The notes under the pieces: generated by a model | What the model was told of the DNA's origin: nothing | The model's input: the letters and a program-made list of their open reading frames with translations, nothing else | Database searches by the model: none | Part shown: positions 8,485 through 14,924 of the stretch, piece after piece | Layout: the number at the start of each line of letters is the position of its first letter | How positions within the stretch are numbered: position 1 is the stretch's first letter | Source of the DNA: JBMYZL01 sp965661765 | GTDB taxonomy: Bacteria; Bacteroidota; Bacteroidia; Flavobacteriales_D; Sanyastnellaceae | Direction: 5' to 3' | DNA length: 25,198 nucleotides | Assembly: GCA_965661765.1 (NCBI GenBank) | Contig: CBFIFE010000040.1 | Span: 1 to 25,198, forward strand | Position numbers and translations under genes: made by a program

Positions 8485-9811
8485 TCATGTTGCCATTCGA
8501 GAAGCCGTCATGCCCGGAGAGCGTGACTTTGATTCGAATCAACCGGCGCGGTGTCGCGGCATCAATTTTCAATTGGACGCCCTCGAATTGGACCGATTCG
8601 CCGACGCGCAACAAACGACCTGCCTGCTCGGTGACGAACCCACCGAGGGTGTCCGCCTCCCCTTTTGCGGCTTCCCAGACCTCCTCGTCCAACTCCAGAA
8701 TGCGATACACATCGATCAGCGTTGTTTTCGCCTCGATGATGAACGTGTGGTCGTCCAATCGCGAGTATTGAACTTCTTCGGCATCGAATTCGTCCGAAAT
8801 CTCCCCGACAATTTCTTCGATGATGTCCTCGAGCGTGATCAATCCACTGGTGCCGCCATATTCATCGACGACGATGGCGATGTGCGTCTTGCGCTGTTGA
8901 AAGTCCCGAAGCAAATCATCGATTTTCTTGTTCTCCGGAACGTAAAAGGGCGCGCGCAACAAAGCCGCCCAGTCAAAATCCTCAGACTCCAAATGGGGCA
9001 ACAAGTCCTTGACATGCAAAATGCCCGCGATGTCATCAGGACCGCCATTGGAGACCGGAATGCGGGAATAGCCTGAAGCCAAAACGTGTGCCCGGACGCC
9101 AGCCCAGGTTGTCTCCAAGCCCAAGGCCTCCATGTCGGTGCGCGCGGTCATGACCTGTTTGGCATCTTTGGATCCAAAGGAGACAATCCCTTCCAAGATG
9201 CGCTGTTCCTCTTCCGACCGATCGGGATCTGCTGTCAGTTCCAAGGCCTGCTCCAAATCTTCGAGAGAAAGTGCAGATGTCGGTGTTTCTACACGTTTGT
9301 CCAACCACCCACCCACCGCCACCAACGGGGACCAAACAGGCTTGAGCACTTTCTGCGACGCGGCCAGGGGGCGGGCCATCATTTGGGCAAACTCCACAGA
9401 ATGTGAAGTCGCATAGACCTTCGGAATCACTTCGCCGAACAAGACGATCAAAAATGTCACCAAGGCCACGTGCAGGGTCCATTGCAACCAAACCGGAAGA
9501 CCAGCGCTGGGAAACGCCGCCTCCATCGCCACTGTCGAAATCAAAATGATGACGATGTTGATCAGGTTGTTGAGGACCAAAATCGTCGCCAGCAAGTGCC
9601 TCGGCGCGCGCTCCGCGTCCGGATCCTTGAGCAATTCCAGAACCCGAATGGCGTTCGACTGAGGCTGCGTTTGCTTGCGTTCGTCAAGGTCCTTCAAATC
9701 CGAAGGAGAGAGGGAGAAAAATGCCACTTCCGACCCTGACACCAAAGCACTCAGCAGCAACAAGAAACCGATGGCTATCCAAGGAATGACCTGACCCGAG
9801 TCAATGTCCAC
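8468..9811 (-). CDS. gldE: gliding motility-associated protein GldE (CNNM/CorC family)
   Basis: 447-residue integral membrane protein of the DUF21-CBS-CorC family, placed directly before gldD, which identifies it as GldE. The transmembrane domain (about 1-190) contains SALVSGSEVAFFSLSPSDL, LLATILVLNNLINIVIILIS and FLIVLFGEVIPKVYA. The CBS pair follows, with KQVMTARTDMEALGL, YSRIPVSNGGPDDIAGILHV and THIAIVVDEYGGTSGLITLE. The CorC_HlyC domain near the C-terminus has DEFDAEEVQYSRLDDHTFI and EADTLGGFVTEQAGRL. In F. johnsoniae GldE can partly substitute for or support GldD; the biochemical role is unclear. It starts 15 bp after ssb and overlaps gldD, so all belong to one expression unit. Confidence 0.93.
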   Translation of the reverse strand: MDIDSGQVIPWIAIGFLLLLSALVSGSEVAFFSLSPSDLKDLDERKQTQPQSNAIRVLELLKDPDAERAPRHLLATILVLNNLINIVIILISTVAMEAAFPSAGLPVWLQWTLHVALVTFLIVLFGEVIPKVYATSHSVEFAQMMARPLAASQKVLKPVWSPLVAVGGWLDKRVETPTSALSLEDLEQALELTADPDRSEEEQRILEGIVSFGSKDAKQVMTARTDMEALGLETTWAGVRAHVLASGYSRIPVSNGGPDDIAGILHVKDLLPHLESEDFDWAALLRAPFYVPENKKIDDLLRDFQQRKTHIAIVVDEYGGTSGLITLEDIIEEIVGEISDEFDAEEVQYSRLDDHTFIIEAKTTLIDVYRILELDEEVWEAAKGEADTLGGFVTEQAGRLLRVGESVQFEGVQLKIDAATPRRLIRIKVTLSGHDGFSNGNMNGSDA

Positions 9812-9826
9812 GTTGATGCATGTTCG

Positions 9827-10339
9827 TTAGAAAGGCAGATCACTGGCCGCGTCGGGATCTCCAAAACCACCGGTGGATGGGGCGCCACCCGGCTCACCCA
9901 CACTGGGGGAAGGGCTTGCCCCCACACCCATTCCTGTGCCAGCCGTCGGAATCGACGCCGCCGAAGCAGCGGGATGGGGTGCCTCGTCAGGGCGACTGCT
10001 GCCAGAAGGACGATCGAGCAGTTGCATCACGTCCGCCACAATTTCTGTGGTGTATCGCTTCTGCCCCTGCTGGTCCTCCCATGAACGCGTCTTCAACTTG
10101 CCCTCGATGTAAACTTGGGAGCCCTTGTTGAGGTATTTCTCCGCCGTCTCCGCCATCTTCCTCCAAATCACAATGTTGTGCCACTCCGTCTGGGTGATTT
10201 TCTCATTCGTGGTCCGGTCGCGATAGGTCTCAGAAGTCGCCATCGGGAAGCTGCACACTGGCACTCCGCTCTGCGTGTAGCGCATTTCAGGATCCTTGCC
10301 CAGGTTGCCCACGAGGATGACTTTGTTGATGCCTGCCAT
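9827..10339 (-). CDS. ssb: single-stranded DNA-binding protein
   Basis: 170-residue SSB. The OB-fold (about residues 1-106) starts MAGINKVILVGNLGKDPEMR and includes TEWHNIVIWRKMAETAEKYL, GSQVYIEGKLKTRSWEDQ and TTEIVADVMQLL. A Gly/Pro/Ser/Ala-rich flexible linker follows (about 107-160). The acidic protein-interaction tip is DAASDLPF, close to the canonical D-D-x-P-F tail that recruits replication and repair partners. It lies 3 bp after mutY and 15 bp before gldE, so a replication/repair gene is embedded in the envelope operon. The mutY-ssb-gldE-gldD order is common in Flavobacteriia. Confidence 0.96.
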   Translation of the reverse strand: MAGINKVILVGNLGKDPEMRYTQSGVPVCSFPMATSETYRDRTTNEKITQTEWHNIVIWRKMAETAEKYLNKGSQVYIEGKLKTRSWEDQQGQKRYTTEIVADVMQLLDRPSGSSRPDEAPHPAASAASIPTAGTGMGVGASPSPSVGEPGGAPSTGGFGDPDAASDLPF

Positions 10340-10342
10340 GGT

Positions 10343-11380
10343 TCAAATGTACAATTTGGCAGCGCTTTTTCTTGCATCAGACCAAATCTTTTCCATCGCT
10401 CGAGGCAGCGCCTGCTCCGCGGCTTCTTCCCAGGTCAACCAACGCCACTCCGCCCCTTCTCCCCCTTCGCTTGGGCCTTCCCATCGACGCAACGCGAAGG
10501 AAAGCTGAAGCCGTCGATGGGTGAGAATGTGCGTGAAGGGTGGGGCGGCTTGACCGTTTGGCTTGCCCAAACCTTCGGGCACGTCCTCGGCCAACGGAAA
10601 GGTCCACAACCCCGCCCAAATCCCCGGCTGGGGCCGCTGCACCAACGCCACGTGATGGCCATCGGTCAACACCACCATCGGCATCTCCACCGCCTTCACA
10701 GTGATCCGCTTGCCCTTCACCGGCCGATCGAAATGGCTCCCCGCCGCAAAGCCCGCGCAATGCACCCGAACCGGGCACGCCTGGCACAGCGGATTCTTGG
10801 GCTTGCAGATGACGGCGCCCAGCTCCATCATGGCCTGGTTGTGGTCCCCGCAGCCCATGTCCGGCATCAGGGCAGTGGCCGCATGGTCAATCGCCTTTCG
10901 CCCAGCAGGGGCATCCACCGGCTCAGAGACATCAAAGATGCGACTGACCACCCGAATCACGTTGCCATCCACAGCCGGAACAGGCTCGTCGAAGCAAATG
11001 GAACTGATGGCGGCCGCGGTGTAAGGCCCCACACCCGGCAACTTGCGCAACGCCCCGGCTGTCGAAGGAAAAACGCCGCGATGTTCAGCCACAACCACCC
11101 GAGCGGCCTTCAACAGGTTTCGGGCCCGACTGTAGTAGCCCAAGCCTTGCCATGCCTTGAGCACCTCAGATTCATCCGCCGCTGCAAGCAATTCAACCTT
11201 GGGCCACCTGGTCAAAAACGCATGCCAATACCGCGTCCCAGTTTCAATCCTTGTTTGCTGCATCATGATTTCGCACAACCAAATCGCATAGGGATCGTTC
11301 GTTTTCCGCCAGGGAAGGTCTCTTTGGGCCTTTGAAAACCAAACAATTAAATCCTGAGATACTGGATGACTTTTGCTCAT
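10343..11380 (-). CDS. mutY: A/G-specific adenine DNA glycosylase
   Basis: 345-residue MutY, which removes adenine mispaired with 8-oxoguanine in base-excision repair. The catalytic Glu lies in EIMMQQTR (about residue 38). The helix-hairpin-helix is LPGVGPYTAAAIS (about 114-126) and the catalytic Asp is in AVDGNVIRVVSR (about D138). The [4Fe-4S] cysteines have the expected spacing C-x6-C-x2-C-x5-C at about 192, 199, 202 and 208. The C-terminal third is a NUDIX-like 8-oxoG recognition domain (VVLTDGHHVALVQRPQPGIW, THILTHRRLQLSFALRR). I chose the ATG at 11380 (MSKSHPVSQDLIVWF); a start at 11413 would add 11 residues reaching towards the divergent HU promoter. First gene of the minus-strand run. 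Confidence 0.95.
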   Translation of the reverse strand: MSKSHPVSQDLIVWFSKAQRDLPWRKTNDPYAIWLCEIMMQQTRIETGTRYWHAFLTRWPKVELLAAADESEVLKAWQGLGYYSRARNLLKAARVVVAEHRGVFPSTAGALRKLPGVGPYTAAAISSICFDEPVPAVDGNVIRVVSRIFDVSEPVDAPAGRKAIDHAATALMPDMGCGDHNQAMMELGAVICKPKNPLCQACPVRVHCAGFAAGSHFDRPVKGKRITVKAVEMPMVVLTDGHHVALVQRPQPGIWAGLWTFPLAEDVPEGLGKPNGQAAPPFTHILTHRRLQLSFALRRWEGPSEGGEGAEWRWLTWEEAAEQALPRAMEKIWSDARKSAAKLYI

Positions 11381-11425
11381 TGCCCTCTTTCTTTGCAGCG
11401 CTTTCGTTTCCAATCAAATAACCAT

Positions 11426-11433
11426 TATTTTTG
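11426..11433 (+). promoter_or_regulatory. candidate -7 promoter box for the HU-family gene
   Basis: TATTTTTG matches the Bacteroidota -7 consensus TAnnTTTG exactly. A TTTC at 11402-11405, 20 bp upstream, is a 3-of-4 match to the -33 TTTG element. Transcription would start near 11438, giving a leader of about 50 nt that is A-rich before the ATG at 11489, as is usual for well-translated genes in this phylum. The box lies in the divergent region between mutY and the HU gene. Confidence 0.5.
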
Positions 11434-11488
11434 CACCCCTCGATTTGAGAGAGCAAGAAATCAGAAACAGCAAACTTACTCCAGCAGA

Positions 11489-11782
11489 ATGACCAAAGCA
11501 GACATTGTCAGCCGCATTGCTGACGCGACGGGAATGGAAAAGCACGATGTGCAAACCACCGTGGAGGCCTTCATGACCACCGTCAGGGAATCCCTCGAAT
11601 CCGGCGAAAACGTTTACCTCCGTGGATTTGGCAGCTTCGTGATCAAAACGCGCGCGGCGAAAACTGGCAGAAACATTTTGGCGAAGACCTCCATTGAGAT
11701 TCCAGCGCACAACATCCCCTCCTTCAAGCCAGCCCGCGAGTTCGTGGACAACGTGAAGGAAAACGTCAAGGTCGAAGACTGA
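11489..11782 (+). CDS. HU/IHF-family DNA-binding protein
   Basis: 97-residue nucleoid-associated protein. The fold is visible as the N-terminal helices MTKADIVSRIADATGMEK and VEAFMTTVRESLESGENVYL, then the core RGFGSFVIKTRAAKTGRNI and the DNA-binding arm ending in IPSFKPAREFVDNV. The usual GRNP tip reads GRNI here, as in IHF-like proteins of Bacteroidota. The frame is open upstream to 11366, but the conserved start MTKADIV fixes the ATG at 11489. The TGA shares its final A with the ATG of the next gene (TGATG), so the downstream TPR protein is probably translationally coupled. A single HU-type gene divergent from mutY is common in Flavobacteriia. Confidence 0.93.
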   Translation: MTKADIVSRIADATGMEKHDVQTTVEAFMTTVRESLESGENVYLRGFGSFVIKTRAAKTGRNILAKTSIEIPAHNIPSFKPAREFVDNVKENVKVED

Positions 11783-12408
11783 TGAACAAAACTGCGGGCA
11801 TCGTTGTGGGCCTCACCATCACTGCTGTCGCTGCGGCAGCCGTGATGCTATGGCCTGCTGCGCCTGCAAACCCCACTGATGCAGTGGACCGCTCGGCCAA
11901 TGCCGAGTCCCCCGCTTCTGCCGGTGGCATCTTTGACACAGACGCCGACCCCGTGATGGCGGCAGTTGCCCAAGTCTCTGGAGACAATCCCATGGCCGGC
12001 ATCATGGCCTTGCGAAACCTCGCAGGTGCGGTCCCTCCCAATGTGGAAGCGATCCTGTGGCTGGGCAAATTCAGCATACAGTCACAACAATTGGACAAGG
12101 CGCGCGAGCGATTCGCGGAAGTGCTCGTCCACGAGCCTGGCCACCTCGAAGCCACTTGGGAATTGGCCATGCTCGACATGGAGCAAGGGCAACTCGATCA
12201 AGCAGTGGTCGGGTTTGAAACTTGCTTTGATGCAGACGAAGCTTATGCAAATGGGTTGTTTTTCGCCGGGCGTTGCTACCGGATGATGGGAAACAACGCA
12301 GGTGCCGTCGCTTCATTCAAGCAGTATTTGGCGTTTGCGCCAGACACCATCGTCGCCAACAAGGTGGCGGAATACATTCAGGAATTGGAAGCCGAAATCA
12401 ACGGCTGA
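11782..12408 (+). CDS. membrane-anchored TPR protein
   Basis: 208-residue protein with an N-terminal hydrophobic segment (about 6-25, GIVVGLTITAVAAAAVMLWP), a proline/alanine-rich stretch, then helical TPR repeats. These include VEAILWLGKFSIQSQQLDKA, ELAMLDMEQGQLDQAVVGFE and ANGLFFAGRCYRMMGNNAGA. The anchor lacks a clear cleavage site, so I expect a signal anchor with the TPR domain in the periplasm. The ATG overlaps the HU stop by one base. In Flavobacteriia a TPR protein often lies between the HU gene and rng, but its partner is not known to me. Confidence 0.8.
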   Translation: MNKTAGIVVGLTITAVAAAAVMLWPAAPANPTDAVDRSANAESPASAGGIFDTDADPVMAAVAQVSGDNPMAGIMALRNLAGAVPPNVEAILWLGKFSIQSQQLDKARERFAEVLVHEPGHLEATWELAMLDMEQGQLDQAVVGFETCFDADEAYANGLFFAGRCYRMMGNNAGAVASFKQYLAFAPDTIVANKVAEYIQELEAEING

Positions 12409-12427
12409 AATCTTTAAAACTACAATC

Positions 12428-12517
12428 ATGCCAAGCGGAAAAAAACGCAAGCGCCACAAGATGGCAACGCACAAGCGGAAGAAGCGCCTTCGTAAGAATC
12501 GCCACAAGAAGAAGTAA
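12428..12517 (+). CDS. 29-residue AURKAIP1/COX24-like basic protein (putative ribosome-associated)
   Basis: A very short gene of 29 codons plus stop, starting MPSGKKRKRHKMATHKRKK. Nearly half of the residues are Lys or Arg, with four His. The K-R-K-R-H-K-M-x-T-H-K-R-K-K-R core matches the AURKAIP1/COX24 (DUF1713, mitochondrial mS38) domain, which in Bacteroidota occurs as tiny stand-alone proteins. mS38 and the bacterial bS22 are small-subunit ribosomal proteins, so a ribosomal role is a reasonable inference, not shown by the sequence. It starts 19 bp after the TPR gene and lies upstream of rng, as in other Flavobacteriia. Confidence 0.82.
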   Translation: MPSGKKRKRHKMATHKRKKRLRKNRHKKK

Positions 12518-12660
12518 TGTTGTGCGGGAGCAAGCTCATTTTTTTTGAGGCAGCACTCGCGCAATTCACCTGGCAGACGGAACCAGCCGAGCGGCTTCAA
12601 TGCTGCTCGGCCTGGTTTGCTCTGCACGATGCTTTCTGGTTCGTTACCGGACGACAGTGA
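12517..12660 (+). CDS. possible small coupled ORF in the rng leader (uncertain)
   Basis: A 47-codon frame opens with an ATG sharing the final A of the upstream TAA (TAATG) and ends at a TGA 18 bp before the TTG start of rng, in the same frame as rng. The peptide begins MLCGSKLIFFEAALAQFTWQ and is rich in Trp, Phe and Cys. I recognise no family. The start overlap hints at translational coupling with the 29-residue gene, which could make it a leader peptide, but it overlaps a strong hairpin and may be a chance frame. Conservation in relatives would decide. Confidence 0.25.
   Translation: MLCGSKLIFFEAALAQFTWQTEPAERLQCCSAWFALHDAFWFVTGRQ
12583..12615 (+). promoter_or_regulatory. strong hairpin in the rng 5' leader
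   Basis: CCAGCCGAGCGGC (12583-12595) pairs with GCTGCTCGGCCTGG (12602-12615) around a 6-nt TTCAAT loop, giving a 13-bp stem with one bulged C and one G-U pair. No U-run follows, so it is not a standard terminator. It lies 64 bp before the TTG start of rng. It could be a structured leader acting on RNase G expression, by analogy with the autoregulatory rne leader of E. coli, or an attenuator after the ribosomal-type gene. Confidence 0.45.
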
Positions 12661-12678
12661 GCCATTAAACTCATACCA

Positions 12679-14229
12679 TTGAGCAAAGAACTCGTCATCA
12701 ATTCCACCCCCAAGGGCGTGGAAATCGCACTGCTGGAAAACGGCAGACTGGTCGAGTTGCATCAGGACAAAGGCAACATGGATTTCGCCGTCGGGGACAT
12801 TTATCTCGGACGCGTCAAAAAAGTGTTGCCCAGCCTGAACGCGGCATTTGTGGATGTGGGCCACGAGCGGGATGCTTTTTTGCACTACCTCGATCTCGGC
12901 CCGCATTTCAAGTCGCAACAGCAATACACGAAGCGTGTGATGTCAGGCAAGTTGCCTGTTTCGGATTTGGCCAATTTCAAGAAGGAGGCTGAAATCGATA
13001 AGAAAGGCAAAATCAAGGACGAATTGAGCTCCTCGGGCCTCGTGCTTGTCCAAGTTGCCAAAGAGCCCATCTCCTCCAAGGGCCCTCGCCTCACCGCAGA
13101 GGTCACCCTTCCAGGCCGATACGTTGTCCTGGTTCCCTTCAGCGACAAAGTTTCGCTGAGCAGCCGCATCAAAGGTGAAGTCGAACGGACCCGTTTGCGC
13201 CGGTTGATGCAATCGATTTTGCCTCCAGGGTTTGGCATCATCGTGCGGACTGTGGCGGAAGAAAAGGGTGCTGCCGATTTGCATCAGGATTTGGAAGATT
13301 TGGTCAACCGTTGGGCAGAGTTGCACAAGCGCCTGAAGCATGCCAAACCCGGCAAGCGCGTCCTCGGCGAATTGGACAAAACTTCTGCCGTCCTGCGGGA
13401 CGTTCTCACGAAGGATTGTTCCTCCATTCACGTCAACGACGCCAAGCTCGCCGACGACGTTCGAACCTACCTCTCCGGCATTGGCGTTGTGCACGAAGGC
13501 ATCGTCAAAGTGGCCCGAGACAAAGACCTCTTCAACTCGCTTTCCATTCATCGGCAAATCAAAGCCACGTTTGGCAAGCAAATCAACCTCCGCAGTGGCG
13601 CCTATCTGATTGTTGAGCAGACAGAGGCGATGCACGTCATTGACGTCAACAGCGGCGGGCGAAAAGGTGGTGCGAGAGACCAAGAGGAGAATGCCCTCCA
13701 GACAAACCTCGAGTGTGTCGACGAAATTGCCCGCATCCTGCGGCTCCGGGATATGGGGGGCATCATCGCCATCGATTTCATCGATATGGCCAAGCGGGAA
13801 AACAACAAGAAACTGACGGACGCCCTTCGCGATGCCATGCAGGCAGACAAGGCCAAGCACAACATTCAGCCTCCGAGCCGATTTGGCGTTGTTGAGCTGA
13901 CCCGACAGCGGGTTCGACCAGTGGCCAACATTCAAACCACAGAAAAGTGTCCCACTTGCAACGGAACGGGCAACGTCGGCGCAAGCATCCTGATTACTGA
14001 CACCATTGAAAACAGCCTCAGCTACCTCACGGCCGCTGAGGGTCACAAGCGGCTCACACTCATGGTGCACCCCATTGTTGAGGCCTACCTCATCAAGGGT
14101 TTCTTCAAGTCCATCCTTCGCAGCTGGCGCAAGAAGTTCAACGTCGACATTCGCATCGAATCCAACTCGTCCGTCGAACTTTTGGAATACCACATTTACA
14201 ACAAGCTTGGGGAGGAACTGATCAATTGA
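12679..14229 (+). CDS. rng: ribonuclease G/E family endoribonuclease
   Basis: 516-residue RNase G-type enzyme for rRNA maturation and mRNA turnover. The N-terminus MSKELVINSTPKGVEIALLE is the conserved RNase G beginning and is reached only from a TTG start at 12679; a TGA in the same frame at 12658 and no ATG between support it. The S1 RNA-binding domain is at about 38-130 with VGDIYLGRVKKVLPSLNAAF and VDVGHERDAFLHYLDLG. The catalytic core has the Mg2+ Asp residues in HVIDVNSGG (about D322) and GIIAIDFIDM (about D366). The zinc-link CPTC (about 424-427) is in KCPTCNGTGNV. The long RNase E C-terminal scaffold is absent, so it is the compact RNase G form. It lies downstream of the HU-TPR-basic-protein genes and its stop is followed at once by a repeat array. 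Confidence 0.95.
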   Translation: MSKELVINSTPKGVEIALLENGRLVELHQDKGNMDFAVGDIYLGRVKKVLPSLNAAFVDVGHERDAFLHYLDLGPHFKSQQQYTKRVMSGKLPVSDLANFKKEAEIDKKGKIKDELSSSGLVLVQVAKEPISSKGPRLTAEVTLPGRYVVLVPFSDKVSLSSRIKGEVERTRLRRLMQSILPPGFGIIVRTVAEEKGAADLHQDLEDLVNRWAELHKRLKHAKPGKRVLGELDKTSAVLRDVLTKDCSSIHVNDAKLADDVRTYLSGIGVVHEGIVKVARDKDLFNSLSIHRQIKATFGKQINLRSGAYLIVEQTEAMHVIDVNSGGRKGGARDQEENALQTNLECVDEIARILRLRDMGGIIAIDFIDMAKRENNKKLTDALRDAMQADKAKHNIQPPSRFGVVELTRQRVRPVANIQTTEKCPTCNGTGNVGASILITDTIENSLSYLTAAEGHKRLTLMVHPIVEAYLIKGFFKSILRSWRKKFNVDIRIESNSSVELLEYHIYNKLGEELIN

Positions 14230-14320
14230 ACCAGGGTGTGACCAGGGGGACTAGGGAGACGAGGGTGACCAGGGGGGCTAGGGAGACGAGGGTGTGACCA
14301 GGGGGACTAGGTAACAAAGG
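14230..14320 (+). repeat. 9-nt tandem-repeat array A, directly behind rng
   Basis: The array starts on the base after the rng stop. Units read ACCAGGGTG, ACCAGGGGG, ACTAGGGAG, ACGAGGGTG, ACCAGGGGG, GCTAGGGAG, ACGAGGGTG, ACCAGGGGG, ending in the decayed ACTAGGTAACAAAGG. Two extra TG dinucleotides interrupt the phase. A three-unit, 27-nt super-repeat (C-C-A, C-T-A, C-G-A variants in order) is visible. Orientation is the same as rng. It is the left arm of an inverted pair with array B. Confidence 0.9.
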
Positions 14321-14757
14321 ATTTTTTTAAGGGGAGGATTGTGTTTGATGCGAATATTGTGCGCAGCCCGTGGGCTGAGCGGGAAGAACTGGACACAGAT
14401 TGGGAGAGCCGCAAATTGTGAACGATGTCCAGAATACGGAGGAAATTCAACTCTGGCTTCAAGATGAAAGTGGCCATGAAAGCCATCAAGGAGCGAAGTA
14501 CGATCTCAGAACTTCATCAGGAATTTGAAATCCTTTCCAACCAAGTCAGCCGATGGCAGCGAGCGGTTTTGAACGAAGGGCCCAATTTCACTCAGGCTAC
14601 AAAAAATAAGCGGAGGAATTGGCACCCTTGAACGACAGGTTCGTTTGGCACAGCAGCACCTCGGCCCGTTGACGATGCGTAACGAATTCTTGGCATAGTC
14701 GTTATTCGCTGGAGTCGCGCAATGAACGCCATGCAATACGCCCATCTCCGGTGGCGC
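14321..14757 (+). mobile_element. decayed IS3-family insertion sequence fragment
   Basis: This stretch between arrays A and B contains a broken IS3-type OrfA and no OrfB, so it is a remnant. The left part (about 14340-14424) is probably the element's 5' end and contains a short palindrome (CAGCCC-GT-GGGCTG, 14364-14377). On the right it stops abruptly where array B begins. No terminal inverted repeat pair or target-site duplication could be recognised. The two arrays are in opposite orientation, so the insertion appears to lie in the spacer between two pre-existing arms, like the 52-bp spacer between arrays C and D. Confidence 0.65.
14425..14757 (+). pseudogene. IS3-family transposase OrfA, frameshifted and truncated
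   Basis: The intact part (14425-14631) reads MSRIRRKFNSGFKMKVAMKA, then STISELHQEFEILSNQVSRW, matching the helix-turn-helix of IS3/IS911 OrfA (typically R-R-K-F-x-x-E-F-K-x-K-V-A-L-E-A and A-x-x-Y-x-L-x-P-N-Q-I-x-x-W). The frame is then lost. A shifted frame from about 14609 continues IGTLERQVRLAQQ and GPLTMRNEFLA, ending in a TAG at 14696, and another frame gives SRYSLESRNERHAIR up to about 14745. These match the leucine-zipper and C-terminal end of the family. So there are at least two frameshifts, a stop, and no OrfB catalytic (DDE) domain. It cannot be active in transposition. Confidence 0.75.
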
Positions 14758-14764
14758 GGCCTGA

Positions 14765-14924
14765 TCCCCCTGGTCTCCCTGGTCACCCTCGTCTCCCTGG
14801 TCACACCCTGGTCACCCTCGTCTCCCTGGTCACCCTGGTCACCCTCGTCCACCCTCGTCTCCCTGGTCACACCCTAGTCACCCTACCCCCCCTGGTCTCC
14901 CTGGTCACCCTGGTCATCCTCGTT
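14765..14924 (-). repeat. 9-nt tandem-repeat array B, running into the 3' end of queA
   Basis: Read on the minus strand, the units are ACCAGGGTG, ACCAGGGAG, ACGAGGGTG and similar, with occasional two-base phase slips (GTGTGACC). The array is about 160 bp, the longest complete one here. It includes the last three sense codons and the TGA of queA. It has the same sense as queA and the opposite orientation to array A, so the two arms could pair in single-stranded DNA or in read-through RNA. Confidence 0.9.

Noticed and set aside
10115..11335. Long plus-strand open frame of 406 codons opposite mutY
   Set aside because: It is the complement of clearly coding mutY and ssb sequence, rich in His, Arg and Pro, as typical shadow frames are at this G+C.
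12528..12546. GAGCAAGCTCATTTTTTTT as an intrinsic terminator after the 29-residue gene
   Set aside because: The only possible stem is 3 bp with a 4-nt loop. The T-run is real but the hairpin is too small to support a terminator call.
12943..14193. Long minus-strand open frame of 416 codons opposite rng
   Set aside because: It lies wholly inside rng, whose catalytic motifs are intact; the antisense translation shows no recognisable domain.
14592..14870. Minus-strand 92-codon frame encoding a repetitive T-R-E-T-R / G-D-Q-G-D peptide
   Set aside because: The peptide is only the translation of array B plus the IS remnant. A 9-nt repeat stays open in a frame by chance, and nothing resembles a gene start.
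14765..14924. Tandem repeats considered as a CRISPR array
   Set aside because: The unit is 9 nt, the copies are contiguous with no unique 25-40 bp spacers, and no cas gene is nearby.
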